A stretch of 64,000 nucleotides of DNA from Plumapathes pennacea. Taxonomy: Eukaryota; Cnidaria; Anthozoa; Antipatharia; Myriopathidae. The stretch is from positions 22,324,170 to 22,388,169 of the forward strand of contig OZ038467.1 of the NCBI GenBank assembly GCA_964036295.1. Reading direction: 5' to 3'. Positions 21,166-34,000 of this stretch are shown here, one piece after another. Position numbers and translations under genes: made by a program. The notes beneath the pieces are model-generated. The model had not been told where the DNA came from. It saw nothing but the letters and a program-made list of their open reading frames with translations, and did no database searches. Position 1 is the stretch's first letter; each line of letters begins with the position of its first letter.

Positions 21166-21296
21166 AATAGAGCACTTTTTTTGGGGGGGGGGGGGTCACT
21201 GCTTCTCTGTAGTGTGGTCAGATCAGCAACTCCCCCTCTTAACTGTGTACAAAGACTATTCCCAATGATGATCATGCCTTCCCTTTGGCACTCCAA

Positions 21297-21605
21297 GTAA
21301 TAGGTATCTCCCCTTTGGGTCCCCCCTTTGGAATTTTTTAGTAAGGGTCCCTTTGGATATTTTTAGTAAGGGTCCCTTTGGATATTTTTAGTAAGGGTCC
21401 CTTTGGATCTTTTAGGTAAGGGTCCCCCCTTTGGATTTCTTTTTGTAAGGGTCCCCCCTTTGGATTTTTTAGTACAGGGTCCCCCTTTGGATTTCTTTTT
21501 GTAAGGGTCCCCCCTTTGGATTTTTTAGTACAGGGTCCCCCCTTTGGATATTTTTAGTAAGGGTCTGCCCTAGAGATTTTTATAGTAAGGGTCCCCCCTT
21601 TGGAT
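21297..21605. repeat. Minisatellite, ~25-30 bp units (copy 2)
   Basis: Same family as 3311-3545, expanded by two or more units. The preceding GCACTCCAA (21288-21296) is the unoccupied target of the copy 1 foldback element. Confidence 0.85.
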
Positions 21606-22013
21606 TACTTTAAGCCATACTTAGAACATTGGAAAAACAAACCGGTAGAGCCTATAGAGCCCTTGGATCCTTTTGAACCCATGAAAGACTATGCCCCCTG
21701 TGGAGCCTATAGTAATGTTCGTACGAGGGACTCTGGCTTTGCGCACAAAATGCCGAGAGAACGACGACTCCATTGGACGTGTAGACTCCAGATTGCACTG
21801 TGTGACTTATATTCACAATGAGTAGGTCAATAGACGTTGATGAGGTCTCTTATTTCTGCATATTGATCAATAACCTGTTCAAAATCGTGTACATCAGCAG
21901 GTCTAGTGAGTTTTTGTTTTAACAGACGCCGGAAAGATTCGTTTACTTCGCTAGATTAACCGTGAAAGTAGAAATCGTCAAGTAAATTACTCACCTTTTT
22001 AATGGTTTGAAAA

Positions 22014-22220
22014 TGGTTGACCATAGGCAGGAGACATATCGTCTGACCCTAGTTGACCGTCGTCAGGAAACATGTCTGACCGTGGTCGACCATAGTGAGG
22101 AGACATATCTCACCAAGGTCGGGTATCATATCTGACCATGGTCAGAAAACATGTTTGACTAAGGTCGACCTTGGTCGTGTCAGAAAACATATTTGACCAT
22201 AGTCAAGAATTGTGCCTGAC
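22014..22220. repeat. Degenerate GACC/GGTC repeat cluster (copy 2)
   Basis: Equivalent of 3935-4145 with few substitutions; one unit has CGACCATAG where copy 1 has CGAACATAG. Confidence 0.65.
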
Positions 22221-22224
22221 CTTA

Positions 22225-22609
22225 GGTCCCGTCCACACTACGCCGGATAAATTTGAAAACGCAACTTTCACTCTGAAAATGCAAGAAATGTTTTCCGTCC
22301 TCACTGGAAAACGGATAAAATGTTTCCGGACCCAAATGTATTGTTATTGCTCTACAAACGTCCCTGACAATCTTTGAAACCACTTGACATGACCACGTGA
22401 GTCAGAGTTTTCGAAAAGTTACGTTTTCAAAATGTTTTTTGTCCACACCAAAACGCAAAGCCGGCGTTTTCAAATTTATCCACTTTGAAGAGCGTTTTCG
22501 AAAAGTTCCGTTTTCGTGGACAATTTATCCGGATTAGTGTGGACGGTAGGCCTAACCGTAAGGATAAAGTTGCGTTTTCAAATTTATCCGGCGTAGTGTG
22601 GACGGGGCC
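22225..22609. mobile_element. PIF/Harbinger-like MITE, 385 bp (copy 2)
   Basis: Same length as the copy 1 element and same TTA flanks (22222-22224 and 22610-22612), so it was inserted before the duplication. Confidence 0.85.
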
Positions 22610-22767
22610 TTAGTCAATCATGGTCGAGAAACATACAGGTGTATCTGACCAAAGTCTATCATTCTTTAGCTAGTCAGACCTTTAATGGAGAGCGACAGAA
22701 CCTTTGGGAAACAGGATCAAATATTGCACTGTCGTTGTTTGTTAATGCCTCCTGTTTTTGTTTGCAG

Positions 22768-22980
22768 TTGACAACAGGTACTCTGAGAGTGTGGAGTCTG
22801 CCTCAAGCCCAGTGTGTTCACTCACAGTCTGTCCAAGTACACAAAGATGAGACAGGTTCTAGCATGGGAGAGATTCTCCACGCTGCCTGTTATGAGAACG
22901 TGGGAAAAGTTGCTGATGACGTTTGATCAGTACATTGTTCTGTATGATCTGGAAACATTGTGAAGACATATTAAGCAGGT
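22768..22980 (+). pseudogene. WD40-like exon fragment, copy 2
   Basis: Same exon as 4684-4894, with TLRVWSLPQAQC. A TGA at about 22924 ends the first frame where copy 1 stays open, so the copies decay separately. No partner exons were seen. Confidence 0.4.
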
Positions 22981-23340
22981 ACTGACTGTATAAGAATGTC
23001 CACATATTTTGAATGCTAGTAGAGTATCTGCATTGCCTTTTGTTTAATCGCCTTTTTCAGTGTAGGACAGGATTTCTTCTGTTTGTTTTTGTCTACACTT
23101 TTGAGTTTTCCTTTCCTCCTCAAAGCCTGATCCTCACTAACACATAAGCATAGGCTGCATAAATACAAGAGAGAGAGAGAGAGAGAGTGTGTGTGTAGCG
23201 GCATAAGGATCAAACACGTCCGTTCCTGGTGGCTTATCCTTATGTCGCCACTGTCTCTCTCTTGTGTTTATGTTTATGCTTATGTTTATGCACTAGTGAG
23301 GACCAGGCTTAAACCTTTATAGTACTGCTCCGCCTTTGAA

Positions 23341-23582
23341 GAGTTAATTTGACGTGCCGACCGTGGGAAATACGTACATCGTCACGCAATCGATTCTTTT
23401 TTCAACGCAAAAGTATAACACACACCATTCTTTTTCTCCTTCCTTTGCGTGTAGCACTTGAGTTCGAAGTAAAGATTGAGTCAACATTTCGGTAAAACAA
23501 AGGCTACTCTTGTTGGGAGTTACCAAAGTAAAAGTCTCATCAATGGCAGGAGTGAAGGGGTATCTGCGATTATCGTATTTCT
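23341..23582 (+). repeat. Dispersed repeat R1, copy 2 left
   Basis: Equivalent of 5240-5475. The adjacent ATT microsatellite (23585-23627) starts immediately after it. Confidence 0.8.
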
Positions 23583-23583
23583 A

Positions 23584-23584
<1 letters not shown>

Positions 23585-23627
<43 letters not shown>
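23585..23627. repeat. (ATT)n microsatellite
   Basis: About 14 uninterrupted triplets, shorter than the copy 1 run. Confidence 0.9.
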
Positions 23628-23763
23628 CCTTAAGTCTATTGTTATTGTTGTTAATTCTGCTAGTGATAGCTTTAACAGGTGAATAGCCACTATTTAGATA
23701 CACTGTTAATAAACTTATTATTATTTATTAACACAGTCAGTGGGTTGCTGTTTCCTCTAACAG

Positions 23764-25048
23764 GTCGTTACCCAATACATTTTCACATGAGCGATGACGT
23801 CACGGGTTCGTACGTACGCGGCTGCGCAATTCACCACACGTTCAACCGCGCTGTGACGATCCATGTGTGCGCGGGTTCATGGTCGAGCGAAACGTGGCGT
23901 ATCATGTGATGGGACATGCCTACTTCATCGAGGATGGAATAGAGACTGGCAACACAATTCAGTACAACCTGGGAGTATTCGTACAGGCGTCGAGTTCTCT
24001 GCTGACGGTGGACGCAACCCCAGCTGCATTCTGGATCACGAATCCCAACAGTACGGGTATGATGACTAACTTTCGTTGATGAATACCTTGTTGTAGAAAC
24101 TAAACCACTATGTACCCCAGGGTTGTTCCGTTTTTACAGACCATACGCTTAAAACGACTCCGCGGAAATGCATTTTCGAGTGAGAGGCGCAAAACTGTAG
24201 AAACCAGTGCCAACTGAAGTTTAGTTTTTGTTGATGTCAGACCTCGTTTCTCACATACTCTGAAGTGAAAGAAACGAGTCTGTAAAGAAGGTGCAATTTA
24301 GATTTGTTCTGTGAAAGAGACCGGGCGCCTTCTATGGTGGTACTGTATACTAATGTTTACATTCTGGTCTTTCTAGTTCGTCATAACACTGCGGCCGGAG
24401 GACGTCATTTTGGTTTCTGGTACAACATGCCCGTTAACCCAGGAAGTCCTTCGTTCACTGAGTCCGTGTGCCCTCGTAAGATCCCTCTTGGTGAATTCAG
24501 AAACAATACTGCACATTCTTTTGGACGATACGGCCTCTGGATCTTCCCCACTTACGTTCCCGCCGTTGGAGGGAGATGCTCTGGAAAGACTCCAGCGCCG
24601 GCGCAATTCCACTCTTTATTGGCTTACAGCAACTTAAAAGGATTTGAAGTTACCGAAGGAGGAGCTATTCAAGTGTTTAACTTCACCGTCTTGGACAACA
24701 TTGAGGCTGGGCTCGAGTTCACTCTTGTGGATGCTGCCTGGGGACAGAATCAAGGTCCTCTGGTTAAGGACTCACTCATAGTGGGCCATAGTGCTATTAG
24801 TGCTGGTGGCTGCACTCAGGGTGGGCTGGTGGCCCCTAAGGCCTCTTTCCTGACTGTCTCCGGAGCGACGTTTGTCAACTTTGACGCACCTTCGTGTACT
24901 GCGGTCCGTTGCTGCTCGTTTTGTAAGAATCAACAGGGAGGTTTCACTACAAAGTTTGCGAATATCCAGTTCACCGGATCACCCAACAAGGCTGTGTTCC
25001 AGTGGGAACACGAATGTGTTCTCGAAGACCTCGATGGTTCTCTGACAG
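23764..25048 (+). CDS. PKHD1L1-like: Exons: beta-helix after G8-1 (copy 2)
   Basis: Two exons, 23764-24056 and 24377-25048, joined in phase through N-S-T-V-R. The first has HFHMSDDVTGSYVRGCAIHH and, in the second frame, VAYHVMGHAYFIEDGIETGN, a family signature. One base is missing at about 23863 relative to copy 1, so the first exon is frameshifted here. The second exon is intact (672 nt, against 673 in copy 1 with the extra base) and reads AAGGRHFGFWYNM through VLEDLDGSLTG. So each copy has an intact version of the exon that is broken in the other. Confidence 0.85.
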
Positions 25049-28000
25049 GTTAGGTAACATTTTGATGCATTGCCTTTTTCTATTCAATTCCGCTCAAATC
25101 AGATATTTAGGGAAGGACGCCCATTCGTCCTGCATTAGCTAACACTTTCATGTTCCATGTTTTGCTGTACAACTGTAGTTTTAGTTATAACTCTCTAAAT
25201 AACACACTGAATACTGCTATTATTGAGAGCTTTCAAATGAGTGGTTACACGTTTACATATCATTTGACATATAAGAAGTTAGAAGTGAACACTACTGTTT
25301 TGTCTTATTTTAAAGGCATTCCTGAAGGAAGCATCGTTCCATGGAATCGTAACCTTCCATCGAAACACTGCAGCTATTCACCAGTCTTTGGCAGCGCCGG
25401 CTCTGTTAAAGCAAGTGTGTGTGATGCTTCAGTTCAGTTTAGGCGCATGGAATGGAACCAAATCTAACCGGGATCTCTACGATACAAAGACGCGCTTCTG
25501 TCAACTGAATCTGGAACTAGGCGCGCTGAGCCTTTGAACGAAAAAGGGAACCGTTTTCATATATTTTGTGTACAAGTAAAAGACAATTTGAGTACATATT
25601 GATACCCATTCGTTTTGTGCTTTTCCCCCAGCGCAACTTTCTACGAATTTGGTGAGCAAAACCATATTTGGATTACTCATCCCTTTAGTCAAAAACCGGA
25701 TATGTTCATCACAACGAGAAAAATTGTCAACATGTCCATTAGGGGCAGAACATTATTTCACGTAACAGTTCAGGATTTTGAAATAAACATTTCTAATAGA
25801 GTGTGCTATTGTGAGCTTTCATTTAAGAGGCCAAAACCTTAGGTTTCATTTGACTGTTCAGGAGTTGGAAGTGAACAACTGAGTGGTCACACTTGTTCTC
25901 TGTCAGGATGGATTTTGAATCGCTGTACCACTTATATTTACTATCTATCTTTTTATTCTTTCTCCACAGCTTCGTCGCTGTTATTTCTGGAAATGCATAA
26001 GGCCTGTCCCTCCCCCTCCCCCAGAGAAACGCCCACGCCTTTATCTTACCTGGTCTGATCCAGAGGCCTGGTACGGCACCGAACTTGGTTATGGTGGATA
26101 CAACAAACAGCTCCCCCAAAACGGAAGTGACGTCATGATTAAAGAAGGTTAGGAGGAATGTTATATGATTGGAAGTGTTCTATTATTGTCACGTGCAAAA
26201 GTTGCCAAATAAGTGAGATGCTTACTTGTCTACAATGCGTTGTAAGTTATCACAATCTAGTCTACATTGTGACCTGTATGATGATGTTGTGTTGTCTGAT
26301 AAATTGTCAATCTACAATGTAACAAGTCGACAATTTTCGTAAAGGAGATTGAAGTTAACTGGAAAGAAGGTTGTAAGCTTGCAACAGCAAAGCATTGCAG
26401 GGTGAGGTCAGGTGCTTACAATTGTCATCGTAAACAGTATAAGAACAGTATAAGCAACTTTTCCGTTGCGTGACAAATTATTGTCAAGACCCCCGTCGTT
26501 ACATACACAATTCCTTCTATAATTCGCCTCACAGTTGCAGTGCCTTGTGCGTCAGTATAGGTCCACTCTACTGAGATTTTCTCTTGTTATCAGGGTGGTG
26601 GATGGTGGCGGACACAGACTTACCTAAAATGAGACAGCTGATAATCTACGGGACTCTCGAACTGGCTCCGCACGGGGACTCTGTGCTCAGTGCAACATAC
26701 ATCATCGTTGGCGATCAAGGGAACTTAATCATTGGCTGGGAAGGCCAGCCAATGATTGGAAATGTCCTGATCTCCCTTAATGGGGATCGAAACACACCCA
26801 ACATACCTATACAAGACGGCCCCAACCTTGGATCAAAGGCATTGGGTACGTTTAGTTAGAGAATGCTGCTTTCATACGTTGTTACTGTGATTTCGATGCA
26901 TTTTAATATCCCGCCTACACAAATGAATGTTTATTTGTATAGGTAATCGCATGATTTCGAGTGCAATTTGGAATAAATTAGCACGACTAAATTTTTCAAA
27001 GACCACAAAATTGCACGAGCGCCGCGCGAGTGCAATATGTGGTCTTTGAAAAATTTACGAGTGCTTATTCATTACAAAATTGCACGAGAAATAATGTGAT
27101 TACTTGTTAATAACATGTATACAATAATTTACTTCGCGCAGTTTTTTTTTTTCAATTTCGTTACAATTCACAAGTGTTTCTCAAGCACTTTGTTTTCTCG
27201 CAAACAGAATCGGAATCGTCCTGAGGAATGAAAACACCCTTTTGTTTTGTTTGGCTTCGCAAATGCGCGCGCCAGCTGTCGGCAATTTTCAATTTAAAAT
27301 TTCTGCACTGTTAATTACACATTTTTGCACTGTTTGGGATAAATTGACGTGCGCTTAGCCAATCCGAATGCAGAAATTATTGTATGCATGTTATTACGTA
27401 TGTAACTTTAACATAAGATTTATTTGAGAATTTAATAAGATTCATTTGAGATTTATTAGAAGGGATCTCTCCAATAAATGTAGGCGTCTATAGTTGTTCT
27501 TTCCAATTGGTATTTAACAGGGGTTTTCGGAAACGTAGAAATCCACGGCGTTAATCGTTCGGTGTACTGGACCAGACTGACCCGGACAAGCGAGCCTGGG
27601 GACAAGTTAATCCATCTTCAGGAGCCAGTGGACTGGAACCCAGGAGAGGAAGTTGTCATTGCAACGACAACATACGAACCATATCAAACAGATATTCTAA
27701 GCATAGGTAGGGCAACATTCCAGAGTTCATTCTGTTTTTCTTACTTTTAATATTATACTTTATTCTCTCAACCTGGACACTGCATAAGGCAGTTGCATCG
27801 GCGCTAATTTGATGATTAGGCGTGTGAAGGAGACGTTCCTAAATACAGAAATTCAAAAGAAACCCAATCACTAGTGCTTATCGCTATCGCCACTTGCTTT
27901 CTTTAGTGGGAAAGTCTCAATCAGGTTTTTTTTTTGTGCCGATTGGCCGAGATTGCTATCAAAGTTGTTTGGACTCGGGGCTTAAAATTGGAGTCGAAGC

Positions 28001-31000
28001 TTGTACTTAAATATATACTAGAAATACGATAATCGCAGATACCCCTCGCTCTGACATTGATGGGACTTTTACTTTGGTACTCCCAAGAAGAGCAGCCTTT
28101 GTTTTACCGAAATGTTGACTCAATCTTTTCTTCGAAGTCAAATGCTACACGCAAAGGAAGGAGAAAAAAAAATGGTGTGTGTTATACTTTTGCGTTGAAA
28201 AAAAGAATCGATTGCGTGACGAAGTACGTATTTCCCACGGTCGGTCGGCACGACAAATTAATGTATACAGTCTGCCAAGCACGTTCTCAAAATCTAATAC
28301 TCAAATTTTGAAGTTGGTCGGCCGTCGTAGTACGGGAAAAAAGAAACACTGATTTTCCAATTTTGAATTCATAGGCAGTACAATTAAATAGGCTTCCTGT
28401 GTAATTTGTTTTTACTCTGGACTGCATGCACAAGACACAAGACACCTCTCGCGTCATCGTTCAACACTCTGTAGTCGCTGATTGTAAAACAGGTACGTAC
28501 AATTAGCACACCTTGGTTTATGAGATTTACTAAATTACCAAGTATCCAACTCGGAAAATACACGTGTACTCACTCTATTGACTTTCCCGTCCTGTCACTG
28601 TTTCTGACCCAGGAATCCTATTTAATGTCTGGAAGTGTTGCTATTACTACGAATCCTGGCTCTGGTGATGCGTTCCACCCAGTTGAGATCAACGGCCTGA
28701 GACTGTTCAACGTCTCACTGACGGACCTTCTCTACATCAAGCCGCCTAACCTAGGTTTGGTTAATCCGAGTGACTGCGTCGACATGGACTGCGATGGAAA
28801 TAAGCACGTGCTCTTCAAGGATCTAGATGGCAGTCTGACGAGCTCTGCTGGTGGAAGCGTTATTGCCAAGGCCGAGTTTGAGTGGAATGGTGATCCTTGG
28901 AGAGAATTAGGTTGGTGAAGTTTTTTTTTGTTTACCAATACAATTAAGATTTGCATTGAATCCCAAATTAATTAAACACGCATGGAAATTGTATTTTTTG
29001 TTAACCCTTTTATTCCCAAGCTCAAAATGTAGATTCTCCAAACCTTTTAAGAGTAAAATTTATGAGTAATGTAGTGAGAATTGATAGTTTAATCAGCTAT
29101 CATCTGAGCAAGGTATCAAAAGCCAAGTTCGGCTTTATGATACATTTCTAGTGAGACACTGAAGGAGAAAATCGAAGTTGATCACTCTTGGGAATGAAAA
29201 GGTTAATTGTATACGTCATGCTCTCCGTCAGGTGATCACAGACTTCCTAAAGCGATGTTGATGACAGTGGACGGACAGCGTTTGAATTCCTCTTTAGTAG
29301 CGCCACATCACGGAATTGTACGCGGAACAAGAAGTCAGAACATGTGCGCATGGCAAGCGGACTGGAATGCCTACAAATGTCACTCAATGAGTGAGTAACT
29401 GAAGCATCCGACATACCTCCAGCATCGCATTAGTTTACTTCAAACGTTTCAGGTCCCGTTTACGTCACTAGCGCGAATTTATCCGGATTATGGCATTTGG
29501 TTCTAGAGTCGTTAAAACGTTTGTACTAGTTTTTGTGGAATCGGTGTCATTTTGGTGAATTAGGAGAGAAAGCGAATCCAGAAGTGTCATTGGACACTTT
29601 GAACTCGGATACTTTGTGTCCGAAATAGCTTTCAAGTCTAAAAAGGCGGGACTTCACTCACTTATATATTTGCAAAATGCTCAATTGTCACCGATGTCTT
29701 TGCCTTAAGTATTTTTGTCGTATAGCGAGGCACCACTGAAGGCAATGAATGTTCAAGGTTTCAAAACCTGGCTTTATACTTCGGTGCCAACTGTATTTTT
29801 TCCCTTTTCTTTCTGTACAAATAGATTATGAGATGCTCATCATCGAAAGCTTGGACGCTGACACAGTGGTTCGAAGGCTCTCTCCCGTAGCCCTGTCTGC
29901 TGAGGGCTTCACAGACTTGTTGAATGACCCCATGGATCAAGGCTGGTGTCATGGTTACACTTGTGAAGAAAGACTCTCCACTTTTTTTCTCAGTTGTGGC
30001 AACTGGTTTTAACTATACTCTTTACTTCACTGGTACGTACACGGTTTTACAGCAGCTGTATGTATTGCACGTTGTGGTTTAAAACAATTCTAAAATTATG
30101 TCACATTTTGCCTCTCTATAATGCGGGTTCTCATCCCAATATTAAGAATAGGCCTTTTTCTCAGGGTTCGTCTAGCTAACTCAAAGTGTTTTCATTTCTC
30201 AGGAACCAATCCTCAGAGACTACGTCTAAGATTGCTGAACTCTGATCCTTCACAAGTCCTTCGGTTAGCAATCTGGTACTCCACACCTCAACGCTTGGAC
30301 GTTTATCGTAAGGGGCAGTCATTCACTTACGTCAAGAACGATCCAAAACTTCCTGATGATCAGTGTGAGCCACCACTCAGCAGTGTCAGCGGTGCTAACT
30401 ATTTTGACCGGCGCAAGCAAATGTTGTTTGTGGTTTTGCGAGGGAATTCACCAGTTGATACCAGAACGATGCCGATTGTACAAATCAAACTAGGTACGGT
30501 CTTTCATGTTGAATTAAGTTTCTTGTTCTAATTCATTCTGTATTTTTCTCTGCTCAAATCTACTCTATGTTCGACCTCATCTTTTAGCCAAACGCTCTCC
30601 ACTACAACCTACTTGATTATCTGTACTAATATGCTGTGCATTCCCGTGGTACATTGCATTGTACAGTCGTATTGCACTCCTTCCGGTGTAATATCTCCTT
30701 TGTACTCTACTGAAATGCATTGTACTACACTACACTACGCATGCTGTACTGAACCAAACTCCATTGTGCCATAGTCTATCGCTCGCTTAGTTCTTGATTG
30801 TATAACCACGTTGCTATTTGGTATTCTCAGGGTGTAAGCCTGTTGACGTCAGTGAATTCTTTGAGAAGAATCTGGTAGAAAATCTGGCGGGACTACTCCA
30901 GATTGATAAATCCCGAATACGGATCGTGGAAATCGTAAGCGCTTTGAGGCCATCCAGAAGGCGCCGAGCGTTATCCGAAGAAAAGACGACAACCATACGG

Positions 31001-34000
31001 ATAGAAATCGGAGAAGCACCTTTTGCTAATGTTCCTTACACTCCTGACGAGAAGTTTAATCCAAATTATGAGTAAGTTTTTTTGTCGAATTCTTATCTAA
31101 ATAGTTAACCCTTTCACTCCCAAGCTCAAAGTACAGATTCTCTCAACCTTTTAAGAGGAAATTGTATGAGTGATGTAGTGAGAATTGATAGTTTAATAAG
31201 TTATCACCTGAGCAAGGTATCACAAGCCAAGTTCTTACTGTATGATATATTTGTGCTGCCAAAACTGAAGGAGAAAATTAAACTTGATTACTCTTCGGAG
31301 TGAAAGGGTTAAGGGGAATCTTTTGAATACTTCTACTTCTGACTATTTAACAAAGGTGATTACGGGATTTTTTTTATCAACAGACCAACCTCGCCTCCTT
31401 CAGTCTCACCATCAGTCACGCCCCTCCCAGAGGAAGACATGAAAGTTCTGTGCGACAAGTTGCAAGTGCTCGCGACAAAGACCGTGGAAGCAGCTCAAAC
31501 AGGTGCAATGGCGTCAGGTTTGAAACTTGACGTCGTGTTCATTAACGTTACAGATCCTGAGCCACCTAGAGTTGATCCGACAGGCGGGAATCTGGTGACT
31601 AACGGGACAGGTAAATATCTGTAATAATCAATCAATCAATCAATCAGTCAGTCAATAAATCAATAAATCAATAAGTCAATCAAAAAATGACGTTACACCC
31701 AGTAAATTCCTCTGTTGATAACGGCAAGCGTAATAAACGGAATAGCGTTTTTTCCAAATAGCTAGAATAGCCGGTAATCTTCGCTTCTATTTTGGCGGGA
31801 AAATATCCGTACCCAGACTTCCTCGGTCTCAGCAAGTCAACTTTTTGACACGTCGGCTATAATTGTGTTTTCAGAATAGCACGAAGTGTATTCCTTTAGA
31901 AATTGATATTCTCTGTACTCTGTTATTCTTAAACCGGAATAGGAATAGACAGAATATTCCCCAATAGAACGCGCCCTAAAATGTGTTTTTTTGAATGAGT
32001 CTGTCTGTATCTGTAACAGCAGGTGGGCCCTCAAATGGTACGTGGCGGTACGATCAAGTAAACGCTATGAAAGAGGGAAACAAGACAAGTCTTGAGCACG
32101 ACTATCGCGTCCCGGTCAGATTACTATTGATGGAGAGTCCCAATGGCGCAAATGAAAGAGTGTCATTCTCAGTCCAACCTTCTCTTGTCATGCTTGATGC
32201 TGGTGATAACATAATCCCCTTACTAAGCCATGGAGCCAGTGAACAATGGTAAGACACATTTTTCACACCAGGATTCTAGAATGACTGAGTCTGAACTAAT
32301 ATGTGTCGTTTATCCAAGGTATGTAACAGCTACCATCCGAAATGCCACTGGTGACCCAGAAGCTGTGCTTGGGGGAAATAGTTCAGTGCCTTTTACGAAG
32401 GGCACAGCGAACTTCATCAATCTCAGCGTAAGTCACAGTGGACGTGACTACATTCTGGATTTCAAGATCTCATACCCATCAAGAGCTAACTTCACGACGA
32501 TCAGTTCACAATCTTTTGACGTGCGGGAGCGAGTGTTATACTTTAGTTTGGCACAAGAGCCGTCCGACTCTAACGAAACTGTGCCGTTTGAACAGCAACC
32601 AAGGGTTGAAGTACGAGACGCGGCTGATGGCAGTTTAGTGACCAATACTGGGTGAAAGGGTCGACAGTGGATATGCCGGGCTAAGATTGCTGATCCAGAG
32701 AAGAATCAAGGTAAGACCATTACTTTGTCTATCAAGGAAAAGTTGCTCGAGTTACGATACAGGGGGCAAAATGTCTTCATTCTAACATCGGAGTTCACTT
32801 TCAACTCCTGGAATGTCAAATTAAAGCTGAAGGTGTCCACTCAAATTATAGTGTAAATAAGTACAGACTAAAGCAGTGTTCATGGGCCAGTTTAATAAAC
32901 ATTTACAAATGTATTTTACAAGTGCGATCATTATTATCCGTCGGCTTACACTACTAAAGGATTTTAAGCTATTGGCACTCCATATCGAGACTACTGCTGG
33001 TCAGAAATACTTAGCTGCAACAACATAATCGAAAACATAAGAGTAATAAATTAGTTGGGTCCATTCAGACCAGGAAGGGCTGCAGTGCTGCCGAGTTACG
33101 TCAAAGTACTCGAAATAAAATCGTGGAATGAGAAAACCAACAGCTATAGTCCAGCAGACGGGAATAAGTGTTTTTAACTTTCTGGTCGTTATTCTATGTC
33201 GGATGCTCAGTGGTTTCATAATTGCATGATAGCGCTCAAATGCGATGACAACCAAAGAAAATACAGAGGCATATGAGCCGGCCCAGGCCAAGTTTCCACG
33301 GCTGATAGTTTTACATAGAACATTGCCATATAGTCCTGTTGGATGAGTAAAAGTTCCTTTTAAAATGAAAGGTGGAATTGTAAAAGTTCCGACCATCAGA
33401 TCAGATCAGCTGCAGCTAAATTGAGTAGTAAGTAGTTGATCGGAGTCTTCATGGAGCGGCTCTTGAGTATGACGACGATGACCAGGGAATTGCCGAGTAC
33501 GTTCATAGTGACAAGTACCGAGTACAGATGTGCGAAGATCGGTTCGCCGCTATACATTGCTCTGAGCTGAAACACACAAAGATATAACAGTCAAAACTTG
33601 GAATGCGATATTCGCAGAAAACTCGATTAGATGTCGATCGGAATATACAACGCCCCGACTTGGTCAGAAATAGCGGACACGCATGCGCATTAGGGGGTGC
33701 AATTTTTTTGGCTTTCAGTGTAAACTAAACATGAGACTTTACTATGAAGATGGACACAAAAATCATCGTACCTTTGAACTAGAGACTAAATAGCAAGCTG
33801 TTCAACCGGATTCTCTTATAATACAAGGATACCGAAAATATTAACACAAAATCAATAGCTGTCCATTTGTACTTCTTGCGTTTTTCCAATGTAAAGATGC
33901 AAGACACGTCTAAGAGACAACAGTATGGCAGACGAGCTGAAAACGGCACACTGGATGAGAGTAGCTGACCGTTTTGCCTCCAAGTTGTTGAAATAACGAA

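Larger units (their letters stand above)
16974..28438 (+). repeat. Large duplicated segment, copy 2
   Basis: Second copy of 244-10412, about 16.7 kb downstream and in the same orientation. Private features are the TTAA element at 17263-18619, a fuller hairpin at 26961-27085, a longer minisatellite, one missing base at about 23863, and a deletion of about 144 bp in the exon near 25735. Unlike copy 1 it continues into the rest of the giant gene, though the exon that should follow G8-2 (present in copy 1 at 11545) is gone. Confidence 0.9.

Noticed and set aside
244-28438. Two copies as proof of a functional gene family
   Set aside because: Both copies carry breaks, and unmerged haplotypes cannot be excluded without reads.
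32653-32655. TGA read as selenocysteine
   Set aside because: The paralogous unit has tryptophan there and no selenoprotein context is visible; a nonsense change or error is simpler.
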